Below are positions 11,355-24,001 of a DNA stretch of 64,000 nt, one piece after another. This DNA comes from Lathyrus oleraceus (lineage: Eukaryota > Streptophyta > Magnoliopsida > Fabales > Fabaceae). Location: NCBI RefSeq assembly GCF_024323335.1, contig NC_066581.1, positions 228,300,539 through 228,364,538 on the forward strand, written 5' to 3'. The stretch's first letter is position 1. Each line of letters begins with the position of its first letter. The notes under the pieces are model-generated. The model was not told where the DNA came from, did no database searches, and worked only from the letters and a program-made list of their open reading frames with translations. The translations under genes and the position numbers were made by a program.

Positions 11355-12508
11355 TGTAACACCCTAACTTTTAATTTTAATAATATTAATATTATTTTGA
11401 TATCTTTATTATTATTTTTAAATACTAATTTGGATTGTTGTGTGTTTTATTTAATTAAATAGAAATCATTTAGTCATTGGATGATTGAGTGTTACGAGAA
11501 ATTAGTTTAATTTGGATAAAATAAAATAATAGAGGAAATAGATTTAATAATAAAATTAAGTAGTGAGGGGTGGATTTGGTAGGATGTGAGGGTGTGGAGA
11601 GATTTGATTTACTTTTGTTTTATTAGATTATGAGAATATTTGATTTAAAAAAATAAAATTATAAAAGTAGAGTTAGTGAGGGTGTTAAGAGAATTGAGGG
11701 GCGAGAGAAGTAAAAAATTTTTTTTGTTTAAATAAATAGATAAAGTGAGGATTAGAAGTGAAGATCGGTAAAAATTGAGGAATTGGAAAAAAATACCGAA
11801 AGGGAAAGAGATAGATCTAGGATAATTCAAAGAACGAGTAAAAATCCCAAAAGTCGAGAAAAATCCATCGATCTTCAAATCTTAAGGTAAGAGGGGAAAC
11901 TCTTCACAATATAGGTGTTTAGACCGTCGGATAGTGAGGGATCCTTACCTCCTATCTTTTTCTTCTCCTTCTATGTTGTGGTTGTTGTCTATGGCAAAAA
12001 AGGAGTTGGACAAAACCGATTGACCATCGATTAATATGTTTCTCTTATTTCATGAGTATTTATAATATAGGGAGATTATTGCTATTGAATTCCATTTGAT
12101 TGCCTTATTGTTGTATGATAATTTGTGGACGTGGCTTTTGGATAAATTTTTTAATAATTGAATTTTGATATATGAATTGATTTGTATTTTGTTAGATATG
12201 TGTAATTTTTTGATAATTTCTTTTATTTTAAATAATCAATAGTTTTTAACAAATATTTCTTCTGCGGTTTAACGTTGAATATATGTCTGATAATAATATA
12301 TTAATCACAGTCCTTTAAGAATTTATTTTTACTTTGAAAGATGTTGACGGTAAAATATATTGTCCTATGTTTTTGAAATCAATGAAAACTATAACAACTT
12401 TGATTTAATATAATCATGTTTCTATTCCATTTGTAAGTCAAGTGGCATTTATGATCTTAACTATTAAGTATGTATTGTTTCAAGTTTTACTAATATATAA
12501 TATTTTAT

Positions 12509-12594
<86 letters not shown>
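12509..12594. repeat. (TAA)n microsatellite
   Basis: About 28 uninterrupted TAA units lie inside the 5' LTR. The corresponding part of the 3' LTR has been deleted. Confidence 0.95.
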
Positions 12595-12596
<2 letters not shown>

Positions 12597-13273
12597 GTGT
12601 TTGAGATATTTTTGAGTTATTATTGACAACTTTAGAGTTGTTATAAAGTTGTCAGTAGATTTGTTATTGTTGTTAATAGAGTTGTTAGAATGGTTATAGA
12701 GATGTTAGAGTTGTTATATAGTTATTAGAGTTATTTTCGAGTTGTTTAGAGTTAAATCTAATGAGTTTTAGAGTTAAAATTGAGATTTTGACTCTTTAGA
12801 GTTATTTTATTATTATTACTTGAGTCATACCACCCGCCGATAGAGTTCAATTGAAGTTATTATCAATCATGCAAAAGTTGTTAATTGAGTATTTTAGAAT
12901 CATTTAGAGTTATTTAGAGTTGTGGAGATTGTTATAGAATTGTTTAGATTTCATTTTGAGAACTCTGTTGAGTTAAAAACAAAGATTGTCACCCTTTTGA
13001 CGAGTTGTGAGAAAACTTAAATAATTTATGACTTTGGTGATATGTTTTGAGTGTTTTTTTAGTTGATTAATAATTTGTGTTACTGAGTAATAATATAATT
13101 TTTCTCTGTTGTGATTATTATATAAATAATTGAGATGTAAATTTTGAGATGAGTAATTTAAAGAGGAATTACGGTGTTGACCTTATATTGGCAAAATTAT
13201 GATTCATAGAAGAATCTTTTGAGTATATATTTTTTTATTGTTTTGAGATTTGTGATTTCTATTGCCATGTTCA

Positions 13274-13384
<111 letters not shown>

Positions 13385-14084
13385 GTTAGGTCAGACTTCG
13401 GTCCAATGATGTTAGGTTCAGAGTGGAGTCATGATGGTATCATGTTCAGAGAGGACCACAGTTCAAAGAGGAATCAGAAACATGGATAAATCAGTAATAT
13501 ACCTCTGATGCCTAAAACCCAATATCACACGCATGTTGGAGAAGGAGTGTAGTACATTATGCATTGCATTATAATTATTGTTATTGTTTGTGAACTGTAT
13601 GTTGGAATGGTATTAGATGTTTGTGATAACTATCTGTTGTTTATTTTCACCATTATCATTTGTAAAGTTATGCTCATTCATTTTTTGTGTTGTGTGGCTC
13701 ATTATGCTTATGTTGCGGATACAGATAGCGAGCAATAGCAGTTGAGTTGGGGAATGACGCTTGTAGCCTTCTTCTTTATTTATATTTAGTTTAGTTCCGC
13801 GGTGTCGCTCTAATATGTAATAGTGGGACAAGATTTGTGTTGATTTCTGTTTTGCTTTTCTGAAATGTATTGTGGGATTATTTCTCTTATGAATTAGGAA
13901 TTGAACTTTTGTTTCAAAATTATTTAGTTAAACTTGTGATATTATTCGTTGTGTATATTTGAAAAAGATTTGAAAAGTATATTTGTTCTAAAAGAGATGT
14001 GTGACACCTTTGGTGTTTAAATGTGTTGTACTCTTATTATATTAAGTAAATAAGAGTCGTGGAATTTTTAGCATGTTATGTAGT

Positions 14085-14098
14085 TGGTATCAGAGCCG
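14085..14098 (+). other. Primer binding site, initiator-Met tRNA type
   Basis: The sequence tggtatcagagccg follows the 5' LTR end by two bases. It matches the TGGTATCAGAGC core complementary to plant initiator tRNA-Met. Confidence 0.85.
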
Positions 14099-14273
14099 GT
14101 CGGTCCATTGGACCAGGTTGTGAACTAGTTGTCATCGTTTGTGTGCGACATGTGTGCGAACAATGTTGGTTGCTTGTTTCGTTTAATGCTATTTGTTTTA
14201 CTATTTTTTATTAGGTAATCTGTTTTGGCTAATTGTGTAGAAAGAAGTGGATGGAGGTAGAAATGATTAAGCA

Positions 14274-15229
14274 ATGGATGAATCTCTTCAAGTAATGGCT
14301 TAGACGATGGCTCGGGAAAACACGACTTTGCAAATGAATTAGAATAATGAGAATGGAGGTGCTAAAACAATTTGTGGATTAGGGAAGTTTCAGAGGAACA
14401 AATTGTTTATCTTCAAGGGCAAATATGATCTGGAAGGTGCTCAGACATGGCTTTGAGAGATTGAGAATATTTTTGGAGTTATGGCTTTCACTGATGCCCA
14501 TAAAGTGTTGTTTGGTACTCACATGTTGTTAAAAGAGGCTAAATACTGGTGGAATAATATGCATCAGAGAATGGAAGTTGATGGTACTGAGATTACTTGG
14601 ACTGTGTTCAGTACTGAATTCCTAGAGAAGTATTTCCCGCCTGATGTGCGCAGTAAGAAAGAGATTGAGTTCCTTGAGGTGAAGCAAAGAAACATGGTTG
14701 TTGATGAGTACAATGTTAAGTTCGTAGAGTTGGTGAAATTTTCCCCACTATAATGGTGCGGGGTTGAAAGGTCAAAGTGCATCAAGTTCGAAAGTCGTTT
14801 GCGTCCTGAAATCAAGAATTTTTTTGGTTATCAGGAGATTCGTCGATTCTCTGTGCTATTGAACAAATGCAGGATATATGATGAAGATGGAATGGCTAGA
14901 TCTGCTCATCAAGAGTTTTTGTGAGAAGAAGAATGGAAACCCGAGTCGTGGCAAGCCATATGCAACTCCATTTGCTAAAAAGGATAAGAAGTCTAAGAAA
15001 AAACTCAGACGGGAATGGAACAAGTGTGGGAGGTGCTCCTTCTTCTATTTAATGTTTCAAATGTGGAGTGTTGGGTCATCTTGCTTCAGAATGTACTACT
15101 GTGAAGTGTTTCAAGTGTGGGAAACCGGGACATCATGCTGCTAAATGCAAGAGTGAGGTTGTGACATGTTTCAACTGCGGAGAACCAAGACATAACAATA
15201 CATGGTTCCAGAAACTGAAGAAAACTTAG
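14274..15229 (+). pseudogene. Chromovirus gag
   Basis: A frame starting near ATG 14274 runs through a retrotransposon gag domain (clear in 14481-14753: KEAKYWWNNMHQRM, then FSTEFLEKYFPPDV). Two or more in-frame stops lie before it, and a double stop follows at about 14751. Downstream, three CCHC zinc knuckles appear at about 15053, 15108 and 15167, each beginning CFKCG or CFNCG. The third ends in a degraded final Cys. Immediately after comes the GTCLISGV segment that normally precedes the protease DTG, and the element is deleted there. The gene would bind and package RNA in an intact element but is dead here. Confidence 0.8.
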
Positions 15230-15325
15230 TCAAGTGGAAAAGTTTTTGCATTGAGTGGAACAGAAACTTATGAGTCCGATAACTTGATTTGAGGAACGTG
15301 TCTTATAAGTGGTGTGTATTTAGTT

Positions 15326-16477
15326 GCAATTTGAGTTATTACCAATCATGCAAGAGTCTGTCAATTGAGTACTTTGAGTACTTAAAAGTCCTTTAGAGTT
15401 ATTTAGAATTGTGGAGATTGTTATAGAGTTGTTTAGAGTTTGTCTTGAGAACTCTATTGAGTTAAAGGTAAAGATTGTCAAAAATTTTGACGAGTTGTGA
15501 GAAAATATAAATAATTTATTACTTTGTTGATGTATTTTTAGTGTTTTTCTAAGTTGATGAATAATTTGAGTTACTGAGTAATAATATGATTTTACTTTAT
15601 TGTGATTATTTATGATTATTATATAAATAATTGAGATGAGTAATTCATAGAGGAATTAGGGTGTTGGCTTTATATTGGCGAAATTATGATTCAGAGAAGA
15701 ATATTTTGAATATGAGTTTTGAGTATGTTTTTTTTTATCTTTGTGATTTATGTTGTCATGTTCATGCCTACATGTATATTGGAGTTAGGTAGGACTTCGG
15801 TCCAACGAGGTTAGGTTCAGAGATGAGCTATGACAGTTTCATACTCAGAGGGCAACACGATTCAGAGAGGAATCGAAGACAGGGATAAATCAGTAATATA
15901 CCTCTAATGCCCAAAACCCGGTACCACATGCATATTGGTGGAGGAGTAGTGCATTATGCACTGCATTATAATTATTGTTATTATTTGTGAATTGTATGTT
16001 AGAATGATATTAGATGTTTGTGATAATTATCATGATGTTTATTTTCACCATTAACAGTTGTAAAGTTATTCTCATCTCTTTCCTGTGTTGTGTGCTCATT
16101 ATGTCTATGTTGTAGATACATGTAGCGAGCAACAACTGTTTAGTTGGGGAATGGCGCTTGTAGCCTTCTTCTTTATTTATATTTAGTTTAGTTTTGCGGT
16201 ATCACTCTAATATGAAACACTGGGATGAGATTTGTGTTGATTTATGTTTTGTTTTTCTGAAATGTTTTATGGGACTATTTCTCTTATGATTGAGTATTGG
16301 ACTTTTGTTTTGGAATTATTCACTTAAACTTGTTAAGACTATCAGTTGCGTATTTTTGAAAAAGATTTGAGAAGTATATTTGTTTTAAAAGAGATGTGTG
16401 ACACCCTTGGTGCTTAAATGCGTTTTATTCTTATGATATTATGTAAATAAGAGTCGTGGGGTTTTTAGGGTATTACA
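15326..16477 (+). repeat. 3' LTR of the chromovirus, 5'-truncated
   Basis: It is collinear with 12846-14082 and shows many scattered substitutions. The truncation point joins directly to internal sequence at a shared CAATT. Confidence 0.75.
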
Positions 16478-16531
16478 AAGCATGCTAGAGGTAATGAGAA
16501 GGAGGTGGGGAAGCATAGAGTGTATGTTATG
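16478..16531 (+). pseudogene. PMD gene continuation after the chromovirus
   Basis: From 16478 the frame reads KHARGNEKEVGKHRVYVM, which continues the PMD segment interrupted at 11354. It is then cut at 16532 by antisense LTR sequence. This shows that both insertions landed in the same PMD gene. Confidence 0.65.
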
Positions 16532-17583
16532 TGTTGCATCTCGAAAAATATGATCATTCGTGAGGAGCTCGCACGCTCGCTGAAAATTAATTCAAACAGA
16601 GTCGCCACCAAACTTTATTTTATCCAAAGATGGAAAGGGGAAATATCGATAAAATCCTTAAAAGAAAATGAAGATGGTAGTTGTAACAATATTCGGGTTT
16701 GGGAGTCGATTATGCAAGGGGAAGGTATTAACATATATCACGTTCGTTGTACTCAACGGGAACCTTTTAGTTAAACTTGTGATTGAATATTAGCTTGTGT
16801 TAATTGTTTTCTTCGAGTAAAAAGTGAAAAAAGGAAAAGGAAAAAGGGACGCAAAAAAGTTTTTATAGGGTGCTTTACGAGATTGCGGGTCTCGCTCCTA
16901 CGTATCCTCGAGTACAATGAGGAACTCAAAGCTTCGTAGTTCAACATAGAAAACTATGATTTGTTGGTTGGTTTATTTTTTTGAACAAGTACTTATATCA
17001 TACTCTAACATGTGAACATTGGTTTGTATGCTCATGGGGGAGGCTTAAGCGTTTGTTTGTGTACATGTTAGAATGCACTAACCAATATTATTTATTAAAA
17101 GGTTTTCGATCGCGTGGGGGCGATAAAAGTAGGTTTAATTTATTGAGCATTTTTTAGTTGAATAAAAAATGCTCAGTGAGAACAAGAAGTGAGCCTCGAG
17201 ACCGATTATTCGAAGTTTTATTGGAATGCGAGACTCAAATGTTCCTTTTTCATTCAAGATATTTATGAAATTTGTTTGATGGACAACGAACGATCGATAA
17301 GAATGAGACATGTGTCTCAAAACTGATTGTTCAAGAGTTTCATGGAATACTAGACTCCAATGTTCACTTTTGTTCAAATTTGTATTAAGTGTTTTAGAAA
17401 CGAAAGTAAGAATAAAAGGTTAGTCCAAAACGTATGTTTCGGGATCGATCATTCGAGGGTTTCATGGAATGTGATACTCCAATGTTCTTTTGTTGGACCA
17501 TTTCTAGTAAACAAATAAAATTAATAGTAAACAAATAGATAAAATGTATTTGATGTAAAATAATATTATTTTAAATCAACATT

Positions 17584-17617
<34 letters not shown>

Positions 17618-18037
17618 TAACTTAATTAATGAAATTAAATTAAATGAGTAAGACTAATAGTAATAATAAATAAATGGGTGCAAAAAAGTAAAAACAACAA
17701 TGCAAATAGCAAGACCCAACGTATAAAAAAACAAAGAACAAAAAGAAAATTGCTGAAAGGAAAAGGGTATGAATAGTAAGCCCAATCAGCGAACCCCAAA
17801 ATGCTGGTCAGCAAAGTCAGCTTAAGGTAGGAGAGTCAACTTTCATGGACTCAATCCATACCTTCAGATTAAACTGCCACGAGATCAAAGGGGAGAGGAA
17901 CGCGTACATACATATGCTATAGTGGGGGATCCATTGGGGATCCCCTGGTTGACCTAAGGTCAACGCATGACAGCCAAGGCCTTAGTTGGGCACCTAGTGT
18001 GCATGCAACATCCCTAGGAGAGGGTACTTAAACTCAA
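16532..18037 (-). mobile_element. Antisense Ogre/Tat-type LTR (probably solo)
   Basis: Read on the minus strand, the end at 16532 is ...gagatgcaaca. It is preceded by 'ggtggcgactctgttt', a 'ccttccccttgcataatcgactccc' phrase and a paired-hairpin module. This is the same order as the Ogre LTR end at 52020-52210. No primer site follows its 3' end. The opposite end is uncertain. A TG start at 18036 together with TTATG at 18038-18042, matching TTATG at 16527-16531, is one base out of register. The part from 17500 to 18037 is AT-rich without recognisable genes and includes a TAA-rich stretch near 17590-17620. Confidence 0.5.
16878..16923 (-). other. LTR paired-hairpin module, antisense copy
   Basis: On the minus strand, hairpin 1 is TCCTC/GAGGA (plus coordinates 16919-16923 and 16905-16909). 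The linker is tacgtagg. Hairpin 2 is CGAGA/TCTCG (16890-16894 and 16878-16882). A gaactac word lies upstream, as in the other copies. Confidence 0.6.
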
Positions 18038-18951
18038 TTATGAGAGAAGGAGATCATTTCTCTAAATAATTTCTCTCTCCTCTCTTCAAAGCTCCTATGT
18101 TCTCTTTGAACGTGTGAAAAACACAAGAAATGGGGTTTTGAATTGGGTTTTTAAAAAAAAAATATTTTTACCAACTCAAGAATACCACACAAATTCTAAG
18201 AACAAAAAGATAAGAACACAAGTATTCTTATTCTAATTCGCTTGAAACTCAAAGTTACTCCAGTCCATCCGCCAAGGTGATTTCGCCTTATACAAAAGGA
18301 CTTAATCCACTATAATCAACTGATTACAATAGTCACAAAGGATAACCTTCTTTGTATTCTCAAGGATCAAACTATACCCTAGTATTCTTAAGGAATCACA
18401 AACAACAAGTTTGAATCAAAGGTTTTGTGTTTACAAGATGCTTCTACACAAGCAGATTTTTACACAAATGAAAAACAAACACTTAAAGAAAAGTATACAC
18501 AAAGTCTAGATCTTTTTCACGTATAAAATAGTCTTATGAAATTGTTGCATAAGTATTTTCTTCAAGTCTCAAAGTCCTTTTTATATATCATAAAAAAGGA
18601 ACCATTGGAGGGAAAATTCGGATTAACCAAAATGTAGTTATCCACTAACGGATTAGTGACAGGTGTGAAGAATAGTAATGTCCTTTGCCCATGATATCAG
18701 GTAGTGGAAGGAATATTTGATTTGTAATATGTACTATTTGATCACGTATCCATTTTGATCTTATCTTCAAATTCATTAGCTTCCGATGAGTAGTTGATGA
18801 AGCATGAAATGAAGAAACACACAGCTGGATTCAGAAACTTCAGAATCTTATGTCAGAACCTTGACAGCATCAGCGGTCTGGCTGTTGGTATATCATAAGA
18901 TATGGGCCACAAACACTTAAGTGGGTTTTTTAGCTTACAGGCCACACAAGT

Positions 18952-18966
18952 GGTTCTATAAATAGA
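18952..18966 (+). promoter_or_regulatory. TATA box of the 384-bp solo LTR
   Basis: The motif gttctataaatagag matches the minus-strand TATA of the two long copia LTRs. Confidence 0.55.
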
Positions 18967-19001
18967 GTCTTGTGTAGAAGCATTTCATTAGATGAAATTT
19001 C

Positions 19002-19002
<1 letters not shown>

Positions 19003-19039
<37 letters not shown>
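19003..19039. repeat. (TC)n microsatellite in the solo LTR
   Basis: About 18 TC units lie at the same place as the GA tract of the long copia LTRs read on the other strand. Confidence 0.9.
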
Positions 19040-19041
<2 letters not shown>

Positions 19042-19676
19042 CTTTATTCGTAGCAGCTAGCACTAAGACTGAAGGAATCGTTCGTGTGGACTAAGTAGAG
19101 GTGTCGCCATCATTCAACGCTCGTGATCACTCCTTAGATCTACATCAAAGGTTTCAATTGCCATAAGAGGTAATGATTTATATCACTGATCATGCTCATT
19201 CGCAAGGATCACTAAAGGAGATTTTTTTTTAATTTCCGCTGCATTTTGGATCACGATTTTCCTTCACTGGCTTGAGATCTTTAGAATCTCCATCAAAGTA
19301 ACAAAACTTCATAAGCTTACCATTCTTCAAAAGCTTGATGATCAGAGTCATGTCCAGGAGCAGAAATGGAGAGAACATTGCAGTAGTAACTTAGCGTTTT
19401 TCCATAAACTTCTCAGCAGTGAATCAACACAGAAGCAGGAAGAACATTGCAGCATCAACTTGGCATCTTTCAGAACTTCTCATGATTAGCGCAGAAGTGG
19501 AATTTGGAACAAATGTTCAGAAACAAATGACGTTGCATGTCATTTACTCAGAATTATAACTAGATGTTAAAGCTACACAATAATAAACCATTAGGGTACC
19601 AAAATTATCACACAAATCCAACATTGTTATCCTTAAAACTCAAGATATAAATGCATAACCAAATCTTGTTCTAACA

Positions 19677-19690
19677 ACCTCCCCCTTTTG
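19677..19690 (-). other. Polypurine tract of SIRE-1
   Basis: The minus strand reads CAAAAGGGGGAGGT directly before the 3' LTR start (TGTTAGAA). Confidence 0.75.
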
Positions 19691-20589
19691 GATGATGACA
19701 AAAACATGTATTTTGATGAATAGTTTTGTACAGGGTAATCACATAAAGATACATCTTATAGAAGCACAAATATCCCCCTGAGATGTATAATCCTAAAAAG
19801 ATAAAATTAGAATGAAAGAGCACTTTTCTGATTAACCTTTTTGAAGTACCAAAATGATCTTCCATCAGAGTCTGGTTAGTCTTCAGAAGTTGCTTGACCT
19901 TATCCAGAGCACTGGTTGTCAAAATCAACGTTCTGATGAACTTCACTTCAGAAGCTTGGTTGAACTCTTTTGAAGAAGCTTCAGAGCCTAGTTCTCTTTG
20001 AAATTCTATTTGAATCTTTGAAAGAGATTTCAGAGCCTAGTTATAAATTCTTTTTAAAGAGCTTCAGATCCTTGTTTAAATCCTTAGGACCTGGTTGAGT
20101 CAAGTCTGATTAACATGGAATTTCCAATTCCTTGGAACTTGATGCCTGGTTATGATTCCTGGTTGAAATCTTTCTCAAACAGCAATGTTAAAGCTTCAGA
20201 CTCAGAGAGTTGACCATTTCTTCAGAAACTGGTAACTTAAGTTCTGATCTGAACAACTTCAAGGGCTTATGATGTTCTTGACTTTTCCCTTCAATACAAT
20301 TAACAAACTCTTCTTCGAAGTAGTTGTTAGCAAAAACATTAAAAAATGTTTGGGTTCTGATTCACAAATATAGGTATATCAAAATCAATTACGATTCTCC
20401 CCCTGAATACGTTTGTCCTTTTTTGTCATCAATCGAAAAGACATAGACAAAAATAAATAAAGAGACAAACATGATTTCATTGAAATGTGCCAGAAGGAAG
20501 AAAAAGTACAATCATGTTACAGAAACACAAAATAATACTTAAACAAAATAAAAACACAAAAGTGAAAAACTATTTTGAAAAAGCTAAAG

Positions 20590-20865
20590 GTTTTGTGGCG
20601 GGGGATGCGGAAGAACAGCTGGGTAGTCATCAGGTAGATTGAAGGGATCCACCAACGAATCAATATTATCCATGAGTCAGCTTGCCATCTAGTACGCCAA
20701 GACTTTCGGAGGATCAATCTTAGTGAAGATTGGATATTTTTCCAATGGGATACTACTACCACATATTTATTCCTTGGAGGGAGGAGTGTTCTTATTGACA
20801 ACTGACTAAGGAGAAGATTGAGGTTGAGCTTCTTGTTGTTGTTGTTGTTTTTTATCAGCCATTTG
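20590..20865 (-). pseudogene. SIRE env-like ORF, internally deleted remnant
   Basis: A minus-strand start at about 20860 encodes a Gln-rich beginning (MADKKQQQQQ). Only a short segment follows, and it resembles the middle of the env-like gene of the second SIRE element: an F-x-K-I-D-P-P motif, here FTKIDPP and there FSKIDPP. One stop separates the parts. Most of the roughly 800-codon gene has been lost. It lies between pol and the 3' LTR, the expected position. The function of such env-like proteins in plants is unknown. The rest of 19690-21388 is AT-rich spacer without recognisable features. Confidence 0.6.
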
Positions 20866-21392
20866 AAGAATGTTAAAAATGAAGAAGCACAGTTTCAAAT
20901 AAGGTGTTTGAAGGTTTGAAAGAGAGAAAAGCATGGGAGTAAATGTGAGCATAGTGTGAAAATATGACTGAAGTGGGTTTATATAGAAAATTTGTAATGA
21001 TGACAACAAAAGGAATACATCTTCATAGGGGGAAGCATAAGAGTATTTAACCTAATTCCAAGAAATACGAAACCCAATGTGTCACGTTAACATCACGCAT
21101 GCTCAGAAAGTGGGACAACTGTCACCACTAAGAACCACATGTTATCAAACGAAATGACAAACATTAAATGCATGTTCAAAAACAAGAAGACAAATTGATA
21201 AGGTTGCTTCTTATCAGAACCTTTCTGATTCATGAAACTTCCTCACTTCAGAAAGCTCATGTCTCAAAATCAACAAATAAATTCTCAGAACCTAATCAAG
21301 CGTTCTGGAAGCTTAACATTATGAAATTCATCTTTTCATTCTGGACAAAAGCCCATAAATATTTTTTTCAAAATGAAAACGGATCTATCTTC

Positions 21393-22736
21393 TGAAGGAG
21401 AAGGGCGATCCAAAATGTAGCGGAATTTAAAATTTCTCCTTTAATGATCCTTACGAATGGGCATGATCAGTGATAGAATCATTACCTCTTGTGGCGATTG
21501 TAACCTTTGGTGCAGATCTACGGAGCGATCACGAACGTTGAACGATGACAACGCCTCTACTCAGTCCACACGAACGGATTCCTTTAATCTCAGTGCTAGC
21601 TGCTACGAATGAAGGCTTTGAGTGAGAGAGAGAGAAACGAAATTGCAAGTGTGACAATGCTTCTACACAAGGATTCTATTTATAGAACCACTTGTATGGG
21701 CTGCAAGCTAAAAAGCCCACTCAAGTGTATATGGCCCATATCTTATAATATGCCAAAATTACTTAAGCACGTGGTACCTTACCATATTCCGTATTCTACT
21801 TAAGTACACCGTACCTTACGATGTTCTATAATTCACTTAAGGGCACCGTACATTACGGTATTCCTTAATTACTCTATCTCTCATCAATCCGTCCTTTGTG
21901 TGTGACCCTATAGGTTTTCACGACATTGACAATTATATTAAATCATGTATTTAACAAAATAAACAGTGAGCGGTATCTAGCAACACATCACTGCTACCCC
22001 AAGACACGAAAATGTCATGTGATCTGACAAATCCTTCTGTGATAATAATTATGTGTATAATTACCCTTTTGCCCTTATGTCTATATTGAACACAAGGCAT
22101 AGACCGTGTCATCCTTGTCCAGTTCAATATATTGGGCCCATAGACATTTATCCTGTTACGCATGATGGACAAATTCCATCTAGGTCACTCATGTCCGTTA
22201 GCATGCTTCGTGGAGTACCCATCAACTGTCTTTATGGTCATCCAATTACGGACAATGTTTGATCTTCAATAAGGCACTCGACTCTACATCTAGGGTCCAT
22301 AGTGGTTTCAGGTCGAAGGGTGGTATATACCATTATCGCCATGAGAATAACTTATGACACTTTGCATAACATTCTATATAGTATTCTCATAGCGGGTCAA
22401 TCCAATATAAATATTACTCTTAATATTCATACCTATGTTTAAGACTTGATAACTCTTTATCCATGATCCATGAGATGTGATCATCAGTCTATAAACATAA
22501 TAGTCTTCATGCTTTAATGTTATCCCACTTCACAATAAAGCTTGACTACGGATACTTTAAGAATAGTGTCCTTATGTTTAATGTGATCTCATGATTAAGT
22601 CATACTTGATACATTAAACGGACTAGCTATTCTAGGGACTTTATTAAACAAACATAATAAAGAAAAAGCCTTTTATTATTAATAAATAATTTGATACAAG
22701 TACCAAAAGTATTGGCATCTAGGGATTACACCAACA
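21393..22736 (-). repeat. 3' LTR of the copia element
   Basis: The LTR is 1344 bp. In plus orientation it runs from TGAAGGAGAAGG to TACACCAACA. A short GA tract at 21624-21635 is much shorter than in the 5' LTR. The TATA is on the minus strand near 21674-21686. Confidence 0.92.
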
Positions 22737-22746
22737 ATCTCCCACT
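22737..22746 (-). other. Polypurine tract of the copia element
   Basis: The minus strand reads AGTGGGAGAT immediately before the 3' LTR (TGTTGGTG). Confidence 0.75.
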
Positions 22747-22807
22747 AGCACTAGATCCAATCAGGCATTCCCCTAATGCCCATAGATCTAGTATGGCCAT
22801 CATGCTT

Positions 22808-23446
22808 CTACTGCGCAAGAGGCTTTGTCAGTGGGTCAGCAATATTGTCAAGTGTAGGTACTCTGCATATTTTCACATCTCCTCTATCTATTATCTCTCG
22901 AATGAGGTGATAACGTCTAAGTATGTGTTTGGATCGTTGGTGAGATCTAGGCTCCTTAGCTTGTGCGATAGCACCATTGTTATCACAATAGAGACCAATG
23001 GGATCCACAATGCTAGGAACTATGCCAAGTTCACTAATGAACTTTTTGATCCAAACAGCGTTCTTTGCTGCACTTGAGGCATCAATATACTCGGCCTCGA
23101 TTGTAGAATCAGCAACTGTATCTTGCTTTGAACTTTTCCAGCTCACAGCGCCACCATTTAAGAAAAACACATAACCAGATTACGATCTAAAGTCATCCTT
23201 ATCTGTCTGGAAGCTAGCATCGATGTATCTAATTACAGTCAACTCTTCTTGACCTCCATATATCAAGAATGAGTCCTTAGTCCTTCTCAAATACTTAAGG
23301 ATATTCTTGACAGCTACCCAATGAGCATCACCAGGATCAGATTGGTACCTACTCGTTGCACTTAAAGCATACGAGACATCTGGTCGAGTACATAACATGG
23401 CATACATGATAGATCCTATTTCAGATTCATATGGAATCTTATTCAT
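22808..23446 (-). pseudogene. Copia RNase H
   Basis: Two open segments (23180-23446 and 22808-23170) form the end of RT and the RNase H domain. They include the CTRPDVSYALS connector, an IDASFQTD segment with the first catalytic Asp, SSKQDTVADSTIEAEYID with the catalytic Glu, a YCDNNGAI segment with the next Asp, and HILRRYHLIRE with ADPLTKPL near the C-terminus. A single stop interrupts the join (about 23171-23179). The ADPLTKP motif near the 3' LTR marks the normal end of copia pol. Confidence 0.85.
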
Positions 23447-23455
23447 GCGATCCCT

Positions 23456-23998
23456 TTATTCTTTAGTTGAAGGGGATTGTGTTTTTGATAGACACAGACC
23501 ATGTTGCATAGGTATGAATCCTTTCTTGGAATCATGCATATTAAAGCGTCTCATCACTTTATCTATGTACGTACTCTGACTTAGGCCAAGCAGTTTTTGT
23601 GATCTATCTCTATAGATTCCGATTCCTAATATATAGGCTGCTTCACCTAGGTCCTTCATAGAAAAGCATTTCCCCAACCAAGACTTTACTTGTTGCAGTG
23701 TAGGGACATCGTTTCCAATGAGTAATATGTTATCTACATATAATACCAGGAAAACGATCATGCTCCCACTAACCTTCTTGTAGACACAAGGCTCATCTTT
23801 GTTCTTGATGAATCCATATTGTTTTACCGTTTCATCAAAACAAAGATTCCAGCTTCTGGAAGCTTGATTCAATCCATAGATTGATCTTTGTAACTTACAT
23901 ATCTTTTGGGCTTCTTCTGGTATGTCAAATCCTTTAGGTTGTGTCATGTACACATCCTCAAGAAGATTCCCATTAAGGAAAGCAGTTTTGACATCCAT
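23456..23998 (-). pseudogene. Copia reverse transcriptase, main part
   Basis: The segment starts MDVKTAFLNG, a hallmark of copia RT, and continues through the LYGL-like motif (IYGLNQASRSW). The catalytic motif is YVDN where YVDD is expected, so the second catalytic Asp is Asn. It goes on to DLGEAAYILGI and YIDKVMRRF. It is separated from the upstream part by a stop at about 24001 and from RNase H by one at about 23455. Reverse transcription by this copy is unlikely. Confidence 0.88.
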
Positions 23999-24001
23999 CT
24001 G

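Larger units (their letters stand above)
18883..19266 (+). mobile_element. 384-bp solo LTR, TSD CTGGC
   Basis: The element starts TGTTGG and ends CCTTCA with a perfect 5-bp duplication CTGGC (18878-18882 and 19267-19271). Most of it is the reverse complement of part of the copia LTRs at 21393-22736 and 28317-29687. Shared features are the 'ataagatatgggcc' phrase, the TATA region tctataaatagag, a CT microsatellite, and the final 380 or so bases to the LTR end. It lacks about 1 kb of the upstream LTR sequence. It is either an internally deleted copy or a related short-LTR family. Confidence 0.8.
18113..19676 (-). repeat. 3' LTR of SIRE-1, interrupted by a solo LTR
   Basis: The right border is ...ttctaaca next to the polypurine tract. 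The interior shares phrases with the second SIRE LTR (41748-42791): 'ctactccagtccacccg' and 'aaggtgatttc' variants followed by 'gacttaatccact'. The left border is placed at tgtgaaaaac by comparison and is approximate. Without the 384-bp insert it is about 1.17 kb. Confidence 0.7.

Noticed and set aside
16527..18042. TTATG as a TSD of the antisense Ogre/Tat-type LTR
   Set aside because: The right copy is one base out of register with the only TG end, and the sequence after it does not continue the PMD gene. It is mentioned as a possibility only.
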